From Acidimicrobiaceae bacterium (GTDB lineage: Bacteria; Actinomycetota; Acidimicrobiia; Acidimicrobiales; Aldehydirespiratoraceae), in NCBI GenBank assembly GCA_009844405.1, contig VYBO01000113.1, forward strand, positions 1-37,109: 37,109 nt of DNA. Direction: 5' to 3'. The position numbers and the translations under genes are program-made. The notes under the pieces were generated by a model. It was given only the letters and a program-made list of their open reading frames with translations, was not told where the DNA came from and made no database searches. Below, piece by piece: positions 16,404 to 25,646 of this stretch; the first letter of the stretch is position 1, and the number at the start of each line of letters is the position of its first letter.

Positions 16404-19061
16404 CTACTCCTCGAGGCGTTCGGCGTTGCGGTAGTAGTGCAGCAGTGCCGAGTCCTCCACGAACGCGTCCGGCGGCAGCCGTCGCCCGACCGCGACGATC
16501 GTGTCGAAGTCCCGGTCGGCCCAGGCTGCCCTGAACCCGGCGCGCACCGCCTCGGAGCGGAACTTCTTCAGCGGGCCCCGGCTGGCGGCGTAGGCGTCGA
16601 ACTCCCGAAGCAGCGCACGAGTGCGGAGCTGGTCGAGGTGCTCGGACTTCTTGGGGTCGGGCACCATCCAGCGGCCCGATCCGTCGTCAACGAAGTTGGC
16701 CTCGAGCATGTCGCGCAGTTCGGGTAGCTCCTCCCATGAAGCGACGCCCGACTGCATTTCCCGCATGAACTCGGGCTGGATGTCGGCGAACGAGCGCGGT
16801 CTGTCCTTCAGCAGTTGTCGTAGCCACTGGACCGCCGAGGACTCGTCGCGGATGAACAGGGTCTGCGCGGCGAACTCCTTGAAGGTGATCCGGAACCGTT
16901 CGTACTCCTCCGCCTGCTCGGGGAGGAAGTACATGCCGTCGCGCACCGGGAAGCGCTGCTCCAGACCGGCGTAGAACTCGGCGGCCGTCATCGGCACGAG
17001 GGTGTTGCGGGCCACGTGGTAGGCCACCATCCGCTCGTACACCCGGTCGGCCTGCCGCTCCCGCACCACCATCGCCCGGCCGCGCCGGCCCTCGGTGACA
17101 GGAACCCGAGACAAGTGCTCTCGGACGAACACCCACGCCGCGTCCTCGGTGCCGGCGGCCACCCCGAAGGAGTGCTCGGCTGCCTCGGCCGGCTTGTAAG
17201 CCGAGATCACCAGATCGTGCTTCACCGCGTTGTCGGCGGTGATCTGGCGGTAGGAGAGCTGGTCCTTGTCGAACACGCGGGTGTCGGCGACCACGAAACC
17301 GGCCGACGCCAAGGCGTCCTGGATGCGCAGCCACACGTCGTTGGAGTGGTTCGAGAACTCCACCGTCATCCACCGGCCCGGCTTCAGCACACGGAAGAAC
17401 TCGGCGAAGCAGCGGCGCATCAACTCGGCGTATAGGTCCAGACTCTTCGGCGACGCCTTGTGGCGACTCTTGATCGCTTCTTCCGAGGGCGAGGTGGTGT
17501 TGCCGTGCCACGACTCGATGACAAGGGCGAGATCGGCGTAGTAGATGTTCTCCCCGAACGGCGGATCGACGAACACGTAGTCGACGCAGGCGTCTGGAAC
17601 CGGCAGATCGGTGGAAGAGCCGGTGCTGATCATCACCTCGCCCGCCGATGCTGGTGAGGAGTTCCACAGCTTGACCAGGGACTTGCGTTTGCCCCGTGTG
17701 GGCGAGGAGCCCTGAAGGTTGTAGCGGATTGAGCACTCGGCCGTGAGCGACGGCACGTAGTACACGCCCGTCAAATATTGATTGAGGACCGAGTAGTGGG
17801 TGGGTGTGTATCGGTTCATCCAGGACAGGCCCCAGAAGGCCTGCTCGATCCAGAACTGGAGAGCCAGCCGAGTGAGCAGGTCCGACTCCTCGGCGGCCCA
17901 TGACCAAAGGACCGCCAACGCGGCAAGCGGACGGTCGGGCCAGAAGTGATGCAGTGATGAGATACCCCATCTCGGAAGATTGGTGCGCTCGTGGGTCATG
18001 TGCATGTTTGGCAAGGGCGCAGAAGGAAAGGGAGGCACCTTCATGCCGGACACCCGCTCAAGAACTTCGACGTCCGACTCGTCAACCCGCTTGCTGCCAG
18101 TTGCTCCGCCGGAGCGCCAGACAATCAGCACGGGTCGCATGTCAACGCGATCGATGGTGTCGCCAGCGAGCGTGCGAGCCTTGGTCTTGCGGATCTCGCG
18201 CTGCCGCTTCGTCAAGGCCGCACCGCAGGACGAACAGTAGAACTCATCGTCGACCCGGCCGGTTTCCGGGTCGAAGGCGACGTCGTAGAAGACGATCTCA
18301 CCGCCGCAGTGCGGACAGGTGAACACCTCCGACCACACGACGTAGTCGATGCCGACTTCGAAGGGCTCCCCGTTCTCGGGCGTGATCGTGGTGCGGTACA
18401 TCCAGCCGTACTCGCGGTCGAAGCGCTCCAGCAGGTGCTGCGAGGCCCGGTCGAAGTCGTCGCCGTCGACGGGCAGGTTCACACCTGCGGCGATGAAGGT
18501 GGCCGACGGACCCAGTTCTCCGAGGATTGCTCGCCGCGGGCCCCATTCGATATTGTCGTCACCGAGTTCCGCCTCGATGGCCCGCCTGACCTTCGGATCG
18601 GGGTTGCCGCAGGCCTGCGCGGCGACGCCGGTCATCCCCGAGCCCGCAAAGCCGTCGAGCACCACGTCGCCGGGGCGGGTGTAGTGGAGGATGAACCGCA
18701 TGATCGCCGGGTGGGGCACCTTCGTCGGATACGAGTGTGCCTTGTAGAAGGCGTTGCCCTTGCCCTCCACGACATCGGTGGCGAACGGGCCGGGGTCGGC
18801 GCGGTCGTCGTCACTGGGGCGGTCGAGTCCCGCCAGCCAGTCGGCAATGAACGGATTCGGGCAGGCGGTGTAGTACGGCGGGTAGGACATTGCCAGGATG
18901 TCGTCGTCGCTGCCTTGGGGGCAGCCAGGCAGTTGGCGCATATCCGGGAGGCGTTGTCGCAGTTCCTCGCGTGCGGCCTTCACCCGGGCGTCCCGGCTGG
19001 GATCGGGGGTGTCGAGCGAGCCGAGGGGGAGGTGGCGATTGCTAGGCGGTGACCCGCTCAC
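16404..19061 (-). CDS. pglXI: BREX-3 adenine-specific DNA methyltransferase PglXI
   Basis: The protein is 885 aa from the GTG at 19061, which overlaps the brxC stop in GTGA. The SAM-binding motif is VVLDGFAGSGMTGVAAQA and the catalytic motif IV is DPPF in VDYVFVDPPFGENIYYAD, so it should methylate adenine N6. The N-terminal MSYPPYYTACPNPFIADW is typical of type 3 BREX methylases. A zinc ribbon is visible (CPHCGGE and CSSCGAA). PglX enzymes mark the host genome at one non-palindromic site and tell self from phage DNA; they do not restrict alone. An ATG near 18890 would lose part of the conserved start, so I prefer the GTG. The recognition site cannot be read from sequence. Confidence 0.92.
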   Translation of the reverse strand: MSGSPPSNRHLPLGSLDTPDPSRDARVKAAREELRQRLPDMRQLPGCPQGSDDDILAMSYPPYYTACPNPFIADWLAGLDRPSDDDRADPGPFATDVVEGKGNAFYKAHSYPTKVPHPAIMRFILHYTRPGDVVLDGFAGSGMTGVAAQACGNPDPKVRRAIEAELGDDNIEWGPRRAILGELGPSATFIAAGVNLPVDGDDFDRASQHLLERFDREYGWMYRTTITPENGEPFEVGIDYVVWSEVFTCPHCGGEIVFYDVAFDPETGRVDDEFYCSSCGAALTKRQREIRKTKARTLAGDTIDRVDMRPVLIVWRSGGATGSKRVDESDVEVLERVSGMKVPPFPSAPLPNMHMTHERTNLPRWGISSLHHFWPDRPLAALAVLWSWAAEESDLLTRLALQFWIEQAFWGLSWMNRYTPTHYSVLNQYLTGVYYVPSLTAECSIRYNLQGSSPTRGKRKSLVKLWNSSPASAGEVMISTGSSTDLPVPDACVDYVFVDPPFGENIYYADLALVIESWHGNTTSPSEEAIKSRHKASPKSLDLYAELMRRCFAEFFRVLKPGRWMTVEFSNHSNDVWLRIQDALASAGFVVADTRVFDKDQLSYRQITADNAVKHDLVISAYKPAEAAEHSFGVAAGTEDAAWVFVREHLSRVPVTEGRRGRAMVVRERQADRVYERMVAYHVARNTLVPMTAAEFYAGLEQRFPVRDGMYFLPEQAEEYERFRITFKEFAAQTLFIRDESSAVQWLRQLLKDRPRSFADIQPEFMREMQSGVASWEELPELRDMLEANFVDDGSGRWMVPDPKKSEHLDQLRTRALLREFDAYAASRGPLKKFRSEAVRAGFRAAWADRDFDTIVAVGRRLPPDAFVEDSALLHYYRNAERLEE

Positions 19062-22000
19062 GAAGCCTCCTCTTCGCGGGGGACGAAGCGGACCCGCTCC
19101 TCGGGGGAGCCGTCGACGAGCCCGTCGAGCAGACCGCTGAACCGCTCTCTGAGCTCGGCGATAGTCGCTGGCGCCGCCTGGGGAAACAGCGTGTCCCAGA
19201 CTCCCTTGGGGGAGATGGCGCGAACCTCGAAACGGTTGAGGACCTGGCGGACCGCCCGGACGAACTCCTCGGTGACTGACTCGGGAAGGCGCTGAGCCTC
19301 GAGGAACGCTTCCACCGTCTCTCGCTCCGCAGCGCCGAGCAGCGCTATCTGCTCGGCCATCTCCGACACGGCCAACGAGTCGAGCAGAGCTTGCTCCCAC
19401 TCTGCGTGCAGCCCGAGGATCTCTTCTTCGATCTGTTCGAGCCGGGCCTTCGCAGTGGCGTGGTCCGCTGGGCGGGGCCGGTAACCGCACTCGGGGCAGG
19501 TGACGCTGCGCGCCAGCGCGGCCGGATCGAAGATCTTGCAGGTTCTCAGGTCGATCAGCCGCTGCTCCAGCGCGGCGTGGCGGCCGCCGGGCAGCAACTC
19601 GATGGGGGTGAGCCGCGTGAGGTTCTTGTAGATGTTGCCCTCGAGGATGCGCCGTTTGCTTTCGTCGCCTGCGCCGTCGAGGCGATCGCGGTTGTGGGCG
19701 GACACCGCTTCCTGGGCGAACCGCTGTCTCAGCTGCTCCCCGGTCGCCTTGAGAGCGCCGGTTTGGCTTGCATCGGGTGGGAGGTCAGCACGGAACAGCT
19801 CGAGCAGGTCGGTGCGCAGAGCGCGGGCATCGATGCTTACAGGGTGGTCGGGGCCGAACACGTCAACGGCCTCACGCAGATAGGCGGTCACGTCCGAGAC
19901 GTGGGTCGCCGCGGCGACGGCATCCTCCAGCCACTTCAGAGCCTCTTTGCCCTCGTTCGCCTGAGAAATCTGGTCTTCGGTGAGGTCCAGCCTGTTGAGC
20001 TTCCCGACCGTGTTGCGGGCCTTCAGGTTGTTCACCGCGTCTTCAAGGGCGCGCAACGCTGCGGATCGTTCACCGCGGTGTTCCAGCACATCGGCGCCCC
20101 AGACGTGGATGCCGTCGCTGAGTAGCCCACGAGCTGTAGCGATCCGGTCGGCGTAATCGGTGCAATTGGTCGCGACGCTCTTCACCAACGCCTCAGTCGC
20201 CCCACTCGGGCCAACATGGCCGGCGGGGATGCCCACCAGCGCGACCGCTTCCTTGAGCACCCTTATCGGCAGCTCCTTCGGTGGCGCGACATGGGTTACC
20301 GACTCGATCTCCTCGAGGTCCATGCGGATGAGCCGTTCCAAGCCGAGCGCGTCGAGTTGGCCGCTCTTGAAGCCGATCTCGAGTCGCCCGAGCTGCGCTA
20401 GTGCCGCGGCCACCACCACGAACCAGCACGGTTCGAGATGCCATGGCCCCCAAGTGGCCACGCCGGGGTCACGCTCGGCGAAGAGCTCGCCGCGGTTGAC
20501 CGCCTGGCCGTCTCCGCTTGAGACTTGTGCAAGAAGGTGGCCGGCGTAGGGCCCGTCATCGACGAGGTTGCCCTGAATGTCCACGAGACCGAGTGCCGCC
20601 AGCACCTTACTGCCCAACAGGTTGGAGCGGGTGGTGATCACCTGCTGCAGCGCCTGCTTCATGGTCTCAGCGAGGTTGGCCTGTGTCACCTGCACGCCGA
20701 AGGGCGGGTAGTCGGGGTAGCGGTCCTCGAAGTGCGGCACGAGGGCCGCTGCCGCGATGGTGTCGATCTGTTCCTTCACCGTCGCCCGCGAGCCCGGCGA
20801 CGAGGCGAGACGCGACGAGACCGGCTGTGACTCGCCTCGATAGGTGACCGTCACGGCCTCCCCCATGCGCTTTCGCAGCCAGGCCACCATGGCCTGAAGG
20901 TTCCGCTGGCGCCGCTCGGCGTAGACGGTGCGGTGCTGGCCGGTGGACTCGGCCTCCAGGGCCACCGCCCCGGCGTAGCGGCGCAGCGCGTCGGTGAACT
21001 CGTCATCAGGTGAGGCGAGCCGGAAGAACACCTCGTCGGGTTTCTCCTCGTCGGTGAAGCCGGGCGGGTCGTAGGGCTGAAGGAAATACACGTAGAAGTC
21101 CCGCGGGGGCTGAGCGGTCGAGCGCTCGTTTGGCGCCCCCATGAACAGGTAGCCCGGACGGGTCACGTGCTTGGCAGCCCAGTTCAACTCGTAGGCCCAG
21201 ATCCGGTACCCGGCGACATAAGGGCTCTCGCGCTGTTCGAGCACGGTCTCCAGGGCGTGGAAGTAGGCCTCGTCCAGCCGGGCGTCGTCCAGGGACTCCG
21301 CCCGCTCCTCGATCCGCTGGTCGTAGTCGATGTCCTTGCGAACATCGAGATACACCTGCCCGTTCTCATCGTTGAGGGTGATGAACTGACCAGAGACGGC
21401 CCTGATCATGTCGTCGATGATCGAGCCGACGGTCGTCTCCAAGAAGAAGGAGTCCACTTCCGGCATGCCCGGCGGCAGGAGCGTCAAGTCGTCGCGCAAC
21501 TCCGGGCAGGACGGGCCGATCGGGGCGTTGATGTCCTCGGTGGTGAGCCGATGAACTGCGAGCGCGTCCACGATCCGCAAGGCGGTGGACACATACTCCG
21601 GCGTCGGAAGCGCACGCGACACCCTGGCGCTCAGCACCTGTGCCTTGTCGAGCACCTCTCGGACCTCCGGGATGGCCCGATTCGACGGGTCCGCCTCCAA
21701 CTGCGCCCTGTAGGTGTCGTAGCAGATCAGTCCCGGCTCGTTCTCGGGCACGTCGGCATCGAGAATCGCCCTCATCTCGTCCGACAGCGTGGTCAGCACC
21801 TTGCGCTTCTCAACCAGCGTGACGAGTTCGAAGATCCGCAAGTAGGCCGGATGCACGGGGTAGAGCGCCACGAACGTCTCGATGTTCTCGGCCATCCCCT
21901 CGTAGGCCGGAGCGAACGGCAGCAGATGCTCGCGGATCATCGCCTTCTGCTGCGCCGTCTTGCGCAGCAGCCGCTCCTGAACGACGAAGGCGATGTCCTC

Positions 22001-22744
22001 TCGTGAGATGCGCATCTGGGTGAACCGCTCCCGGACCCTGATCACCGCGTCGGCGGCGCTTGCGAAGCGCGGGTTGTCGAAGATCGCCTCCTGCACGCCG
22101 CCGATGAACCGGAATCGGGTCGACTTGCATATCTCGCCGATCTCTCGCAGCACGGCCAGGTCCACGCGGAGTTCGTTGTCGCGCCGCGAGGCCAGATAGT
22201 CCAGCATCTCGTCGAGCACTAGCAGCAGCCCCTGATCGCCGTGAACAGCCTCGAACGCGGCCATCATCTCTTCGAGGCTCCGCTTGGTGTTGGTGACCTT
22301 GGACAGATCCGGGAACTCGAAGTCCACGCCGAGGCGAGCCAGCCCGTCGGTGAGCTCGGTAGTGATGATGTCGCGAAGGCCCATCGATGTCGCGCCGATC
22401 TCCGCCCGGATCACCCGATAACGGCCGGCCACCGGGGCCGCTGCCTCACGAACGGCCTCGGACTGCACCAGCTCCACCAACTCGGAGCGTTCGAGGATTG
22501 AGGACACCACCGACATCAGGTGCGTTTTGCCGGTCCCATAGTTGGCGACGACCAACATCCCCTTGGCGTCAGGCGCGGTGTCGAGGTTCAGGTTCGGCAG
22601 GATCACCTCGGTCAACTGCTCGGCCAGTCGTGGCGACACGACCAGAGTCTCGACGTCCCGGCGGGCCGCTTCCAGGTCCTCGGCGTCACGCAGCACCTTG
22701 ACCGAGTCGATCGGCTCGAAGGCGATCAAGTCGCGGTACTTCAT
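19058..22744 (-). CDS. brxC: BREX-3 ATPase BrxC (DUF6079-type)
   Basis: The protein is 1228 aa, the usual large size for BrxC. Walker A is VVANYGTGKTHLMSV (residues 65-79) and Walker B is GLLLVLDEMLDYL, both in an N-terminal AAA+ domain that starts MKYRDLIAFEPIDSVKVL. The long middle is helical. Near the C-terminus is a likely zinc site (C in TCKIFDP, then TCPECGYRPRP), followed by a helical tail. BrxC binds DNA and forms the ATP-driven core of BREX. The ATG overlaps the brxF stop in ATGA, and the stop overlaps pglXI in GTGA, which indicates tight translational coupling of the operon. Confidence 0.92.
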   Translation of the reverse strand: MKYRDLIAFEPIDSVKVLRDAEDLEAARRDVETLVVSPRLAEQLTEVILPNLNLDTAPDAKGMLVVANYGTGKTHLMSVVSSILERSELVELVQSEAVREAAAPVAGRYRVIRAEIGATSMGLRDIITTELTDGLARLGVDFEFPDLSKVTNTKRSLEEMMAAFEAVHGDQGLLLVLDEMLDYLASRRDNELRVDLAVLREIGEICKSTRFRFIGGVQEAIFDNPRFASAADAVIRVRERFTQMRISREDIAFVVQERLLRKTAQQKAMIREHLLPFAPAYEGMAENIETFVALYPVHPAYLRIFELVTLVEKRKVLTTLSDEMRAILDADVPENEPGLICYDTYRAQLEADPSNRAIPEVREVLDKAQVLSARVSRALPTPEYVSTALRIVDALAVHRLTTEDINAPIGPSCPELRDDLTLLPPGMPEVDSFFLETTVGSIIDDMIRAVSGQFITLNDENGQVYLDVRKDIDYDQRIEERAESLDDARLDEAYFHALETVLEQRESPYVAGYRIWAYELNWAAKHVTRPGYLFMGAPNERSTAQPPRDFYVYFLQPYDPPGFTDEEKPDEVFFRLASPDDEFTDALRRYAGAVALEAESTGQHRTVYAERRQRNLQAMVAWLRKRMGEAVTVTYRGESQPVSSRLASSPGSRATVKEQIDTIAAAALVPHFEDRYPDYPPFGVQVTQANLAETMKQALQQVITTRSNLLGSKVLAALGLVDIQGNLVDDGPYAGHLLAQVSSGDGQAVNRGELFAERDPGVATWGPWHLEPCWFVVVAAALAQLGRLEIGFKSGQLDALGLERLIRMDLEEIESVTHVAPPKELPIRVLKEAVALVGIPAGHVGPSGATEALVKSVATNCTDYADRIATARGLLSDGIHVWGADVLEHRGERSAALRALEDAVNNLKARNTVGKLNRLDLTEDQISQANEGKEALKWLEDAVAAATHVSDVTAYLREAVDVFGPDHPVSIDARALRTDLLELFRADLPPDASQTGALKATGEQLRQRFAQEAVSAHNRDRLDGAGDESKRRILEGNIYKNLTRLTPIELLPGGRHAALEQRLIDLRTCKIFDPAALARSVTCPECGYRPRPADHATAKARLEQIEEEILGLHAEWEQALLDSLAVSEMAEQIALLGAAERETVEAFLEAQRLPESVTEEFVRAVRQVLNRFEVRAISPKGVWDTLFPQAAPATIAELRERFSGLLDGLVDGSPEERVRFVPREEEAS

Positions 22745-23262
22745 CTGGGGATCCTCTCAATCTCGAACGGGACCTCATCGGGGAAGCGGGTCGGAACAGG
22801 ACGCAAGACACTGAGTTCGGCCAGGGCGGTCCTCACGTAATCGCGCCGGCCCGGCGCCGAGAAGGTGGCGATGCGCCCGGTGATCCGACCGGGCCATAGC
22901 GCGACTACGCCGCTCTCCCGGGCGTGCATACGCAGGAACCGCAGCACATCGAGCCCCAGCCCCCGGTCCCAGCACAGCGACTCCAGATCGAACAGCAGGG
23001 GACAGCCTGCCAGTCGATCCGCAAGCTCCTCCCAACGGCAAGACGGAGCGCGAGAGAGCACGACCTCGGTGATCGACACAGGAGCCGTCCCAATCACGCG
23101 CCCTAGTTCATAGAGGACGGCCATGCCCTTGGTCCGCTCCCCAGCCACGAGCCCCACCGACTCTCGGCGGAATAGCCCCTCAACCACACCGCCGACCCGA
23201 TCCAGCCACAGCGGTTGCGCTGGACCGTCACTCGTGTCCCGTTGTTCAATGTGCTGCCCCAT
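22741..23262 (-). CDS. brxF: BREX-3 small P-loop-like protein BrxF
   Basis: The protein is 173 aa from the ATG at 23262 (MGQHIEQRDT). It is the first gene of the type 3 BREX operon, the position and size of BrxF. The P-loop region is weak: SVGLVAGERTKGMAVLYELG replaces a clean GxxGxGK. Later strands (CPLLFDLESLCWDRGLGLDVLRFL and VVALWPGRITGRIATFS) resemble ATPase cores. Upstream ATG and GTG codons are possible, but a TAGGGT box 5 nt before 23262 may be a leaderless -10. No good ribosome binding site is seen. Its role in BREX is not well known; position plus the rest of the operon support the name. Confidence 0.75.
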   Translation of the reverse strand: MGQHIEQRDTSDGPAQPLWLDRVGGVVEGLFRRESVGLVAGERTKGMAVLYELGRVIGTAPVSITEVVLSRAPSCRWEELADRLAGCPLLFDLESLCWDRGLGLDVLRFLRMHARESGVVALWPGRITGRIATFSAPGRRDYVRTALAELSVLRPVPTRFPDEVPFEIERIPR

Positions 23263-23479
23263 CGAGCACCCTATCGGTCCGTCGTCCTGCGTCCGGTGGA
23301 GGCTACGCGCCCACATGGGTCTGAGGGGCACGGCGTGATGCAGTTCAAGGCGAATATCAGGTAGCATCGCCACTGGGATCGCGGCCAGCATCCGCGCATG
23401 GAGCAGTTACACGCACCAATGCATAGGAACATTGTCGGCCCATCCGCGAAGATGGACTTCTGGGGTGTTGACGAGAGTG

Positions 23480-23738
23480 ATGGCAAGATTCGAACTCGAT
23501 ATGGAAGCGGTCGAGAGAGTAGCTAACGACGCCATCAGGCGCTTGGGGGCTGAACTGCAGCGCGAGTTCGATCAGGTGCATCGTAGCTCCGCTGGCGGAC
23601 GCCAAGGCTGCCCTTGGCACAGCGTGTGGCAGCGTTGGCATAACACCCAGCGAGGGGCAACTGGAGGCGTGGGCTCAGGCCACCAGCGATGGTACCCGTA
23701 TCGTGATTGACGTCCAGGCGGTGCAACTGCGGTCCTGA
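23480..23738 (+). pseudogene. Small gene broken by a +1 frameshift
   Basis: The first frame from the ATG at 23480 gives MARFELDMEAVERVANDAI, then RRLGAELQREFDQVHRSSA. From about 23590 the good sequence moves to the next frame, giving LADAKAALGTACG, then ITPSEGQLEAWAQATSDGTR and IVIDVQAVQLRS with a TGA at 23736-23738. The joined ~86-aa protein has the layout of small actinobacterial proteins with a long first helix and an ending like AEALSxGTRIVVDV. One base inserted or lost near 23585-23595 explains it. It could be a real pseudogene, a sequencing error or a programmed shift. It lies between brxF and the resumed SUF cluster, with 217 bp upstream that must hold the BREX promoter. Confidence 0.6.
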
Positions 23739-23825
23739 AGTTCCTTCAGCCCTAGGTGCACTTTGAAGCTACTGGAGTGCTGGCCTCTGCTGGGCCGCGA
23801 CGCGAAAGCCCGGCCGCCTGCCACA

Positions 23826-24260
23826 ATGTCAGTCATGCCGATGCGCCAGGACTGCAAGTACTTCGAGTCGCGCACCTACCCCAACGGCGACACCGTGCGC
23901 AAGTGCGATCTGGACCTGGCGCCCGAGGCGCCGTGGCGCTGTCCCGACGACTGCCCGAAGTACACCCGCCGCATGGCCGACGTCAACTGGAGCTACGGCT
24001 CCCTGGTCACACCCGAGACCCCGCCCGAGCCTGAGAGCCTGGGCAGCGACGAGAGCATCGGGGCGCTGCTCGACGCGGCCGAGGACATCGTCAATGCGGC
24101 CGCTCCCGACGTGATCGCCGAGGTGGAGGCCGAGCGCCGCAAGCGCCGGCGTGCCCGGGGCCCCAAGGCGAAGGGCAAGAAGGGCAAGGGCGGCCGCGGA
24201 TCCTCCGGCGGGAGCGGGCTGGGGGAGCGCTTCCGCAGGCGGTACCGCGACGGCGGCTGA
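23826..24260 (+). CDS. Four-cysteine protein of unknown function in the SUF cluster
   Basis: The product is 144 aa from the ATG at 23826, or 141 from the ATG at 23835. The N-terminal 50 residues contain four cysteines, C10, C27, C39 and C43 (QDCKYFESR, VRKCDLDLAPEAPWRCPDDC), spaced to bind one Zn or Fe-S cluster. A middle helix follows (IGALLDAAEDIVNAAAPDVI), then a Lys/Arg/Gly-rich tail (RRKRRRARGPKAKGKKG), which suggests RNA or DNA contact. I do not recognise the family by name. It ends 6 nt before sufD and is probably co-transcribed. A CACAAT box 7 nt before 23835 may be a promoter that restarts transcription after the insertion. A SUF accessory or client role is inferred from position. 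Confidence 0.75.
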   Translation: MSVMPMRQDCKYFESRTYPNGDTVRKCDLDLAPEAPWRCPDDCPKYTRRMADVNWSYGSLVTPETPPEPESLGSDESIGALLDAAEDIVNAAAPDVIAEVEAERRKRRRARGPKAKGKKGKGGRGSSGGSGLGERFRRRYRDGG

Positions 24261-24266
24261 CTGCGA

Positions 24267-25601
24267 GTGCATTCCTTCACTGCTGACGCGGCCCGCAGCC
24301 TGCCGGGCCCTGGCTGGCTGGCGGAACGCCGCGCTGCGGCGGCTGAGCGCTTCGCGGCTGCCGACCCTCCCACCGCGGCCGCCGAGGAGTGGCGTTACAG
24401 CGCGATCGCCGATTTCGATCTGGCCGCCTATCGCCCCGCCAACGGCTCGGGCGCCGGAGCGTCGGCGACCGGGCCGATGCTTACGACGCTCGACGCTCCT
24501 AGCGGTCCGTCCGGCGTCGTCGGGGTCTCCGGTCTTGTCGAGGCCGCCGGCGACGCACCGGCCGCTGCGGTAGTGGATGTGGTCGACGGTCGGGTCGTGG
24601 CGATCGAGGGTGACGACCGGCTGCGTGACTCCGGGGTGTTCGCGGGGCCGCTTGCCGACGCGGCCGGCGGTGAGGAGATGCTCGGCTCGGTGTCGGCTGG
24701 CGCCTCGGACTACTTCACGGTGCTCAACGATGCCTTCACGCCAGACCCCCTGGTAGTGGACGTGCCGGCGGGCGTGGTGCTCGACGGGCCGATTGTGGTC
24801 CGCCACCTCGCCGGTCAGGCCGGAGCGGCCAGCTTCCCCCGATTGGTGGTGCGAGTGGGTCGCGACGCACAGGCCGCCGTGCTCGACGTGCAGCACTCGG
24901 CCGGTTCGGCGCTGGTGGTACCCGTGGTCGAGCTCGATGTCGGTCAGGCCGCCCGGCTCGGCTACGTGAACCTGCAGCAGCACGATCACCGGACCTGGCA
25001 GATCGCGGCCCACACCGCCCGGGTGGAGCGGGACGCAGCCCTCGTCGCAGCGTCGGTCGCGCTCGGCGGCGGCTACGCCCGCACCCGCACCGACACCCGC
25101 CTGGTGGGCCGGGGCGCCAGCGGCGACCTGCTGTCGGCGTACTTCGGATCAGGCGACCAGATCCTCGACTTCCGCACCTATCAGGACCACGCCGCGCCCG
25201 ACACCACGTCCAACCTGCTCTACAAGGGCGCGGTGGGCGACTCCGCCCGCAGCGTGTACACCGGGCTGATCCGGGTGCGACCCAACGCCCGGGGCACCAA
25301 CGCCTTCCAGACCAACCGCAACCTGAAGCTCAGCGAGGACGCCTGGGCCGAGTCGGTGCCCAACCTGGAGATCGAGAACAACGACGTCCGCTGCAGCCAT
25401 GCCTCGGCGGTCGGTCCGGTGGATCCCGACCAGGTCTTCTACCTGGAGAGCCGGGGCGTCCCGACACCGGTGGCCGAGCGCCTGATCGTGTCCGGGTTCT
25501 TCGACGAGGTGATCGACGGTCTGCCGGTCCCGTCCGTCGAGGACGCGGCCCGCGAGGCGCTGGCCCTGAAGCTCAACCAGATGTTGAAGGCCGCGGCGTG
25601 A
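24267..25601 (+). CDS. sufD: Fe-S cluster assembly protein SufD
   Basis: The protein is 444 aa from the GTG at 24267. SufD pairs with SufB in the SufBC2D scaffold. The start MHSFTADAARSLPGPGWLAE and EEWRYSAIADFDLAAY are typical of SufD. The shared SufBD beta-helix core follows (SDYFTVLNDAFTPDPLVVDV, QHDHRTWQIAAHTARVERDA). The C-terminus shows NRNLKLSEDAWAESVPNLEI, NNDVRCSHASAVGPVDPDQV and FYLESRGVPTPVAERLIVSG, as expected. It is 6 nt after the four-cysteine gene and is followed by the Rieske gene after 45 bp. Its usual neighbour sufB is on the far side of the defence island. Confidence 0.96.
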   Translation: MHSFTADAARSLPGPGWLAERRAAAAERFAAADPPTAAAEEWRYSAIADFDLAAYRPANGSGAGASATGPMLTTLDAPSGPSGVVGVSGLVEAAGDAPAAAVVDVVDGRVVAIEGDDRLRDSGVFAGPLADAAGGEEMLGSVSAGASDYFTVLNDAFTPDPLVVDVPAGVVLDGPIVVRHLAGQAGAASFPRLVVRVGRDAQAAVLDVQHSAGSALVVPVVELDVGQAARLGYVNLQQHDHRTWQIAAHTARVERDAALVAASVALGGGYARTRTDTRLVGRGASGDLLSAYFGSGDQILDFRTYQDHAAPDTTSNLLYKGAVGDSARSVYTGLIRVRPNARGTNAFQTNRNLKLSEDAWAESVPNLEIENNDVRCSHASAVGPVDPDQVFYLESRGVPTPVAERLIVSGFFDEVIDGLPVPSVEDAAREALALKLNQMLKAAA

Positions 25602-25646
25602 CGCCATGACCGCTCAAGCAGACTGTTCGAGATCGGAGGCTCCACG

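Larger units (their letters stand above)
9380..23825. other. Defence island separating sufB from sufD
   Basis: Between sufB and the four-cysteine gene before sufD lie RloA/RloB, a full type 3 BREX operon and a frame-broken small gene. sufB, the four-cysteine gene, sufD, the Rieske gene and sufC1 are all on the plus strand, so the gap reads as an insertion into a once-continuous SUF cluster. I see no integrase, transposase, tRNA gene or clear flanking direct repeat, so the mode of entry is unknown. Confidence 0.7.

Noticed and set aside
13966..19061. DISARM system (helicase plus methylase)
   Set aside because: The neighbours are pglZ and a BrxC ATPase, with the type 3 BREX gene order; no DUF1998 or DrmA-like gene is present.
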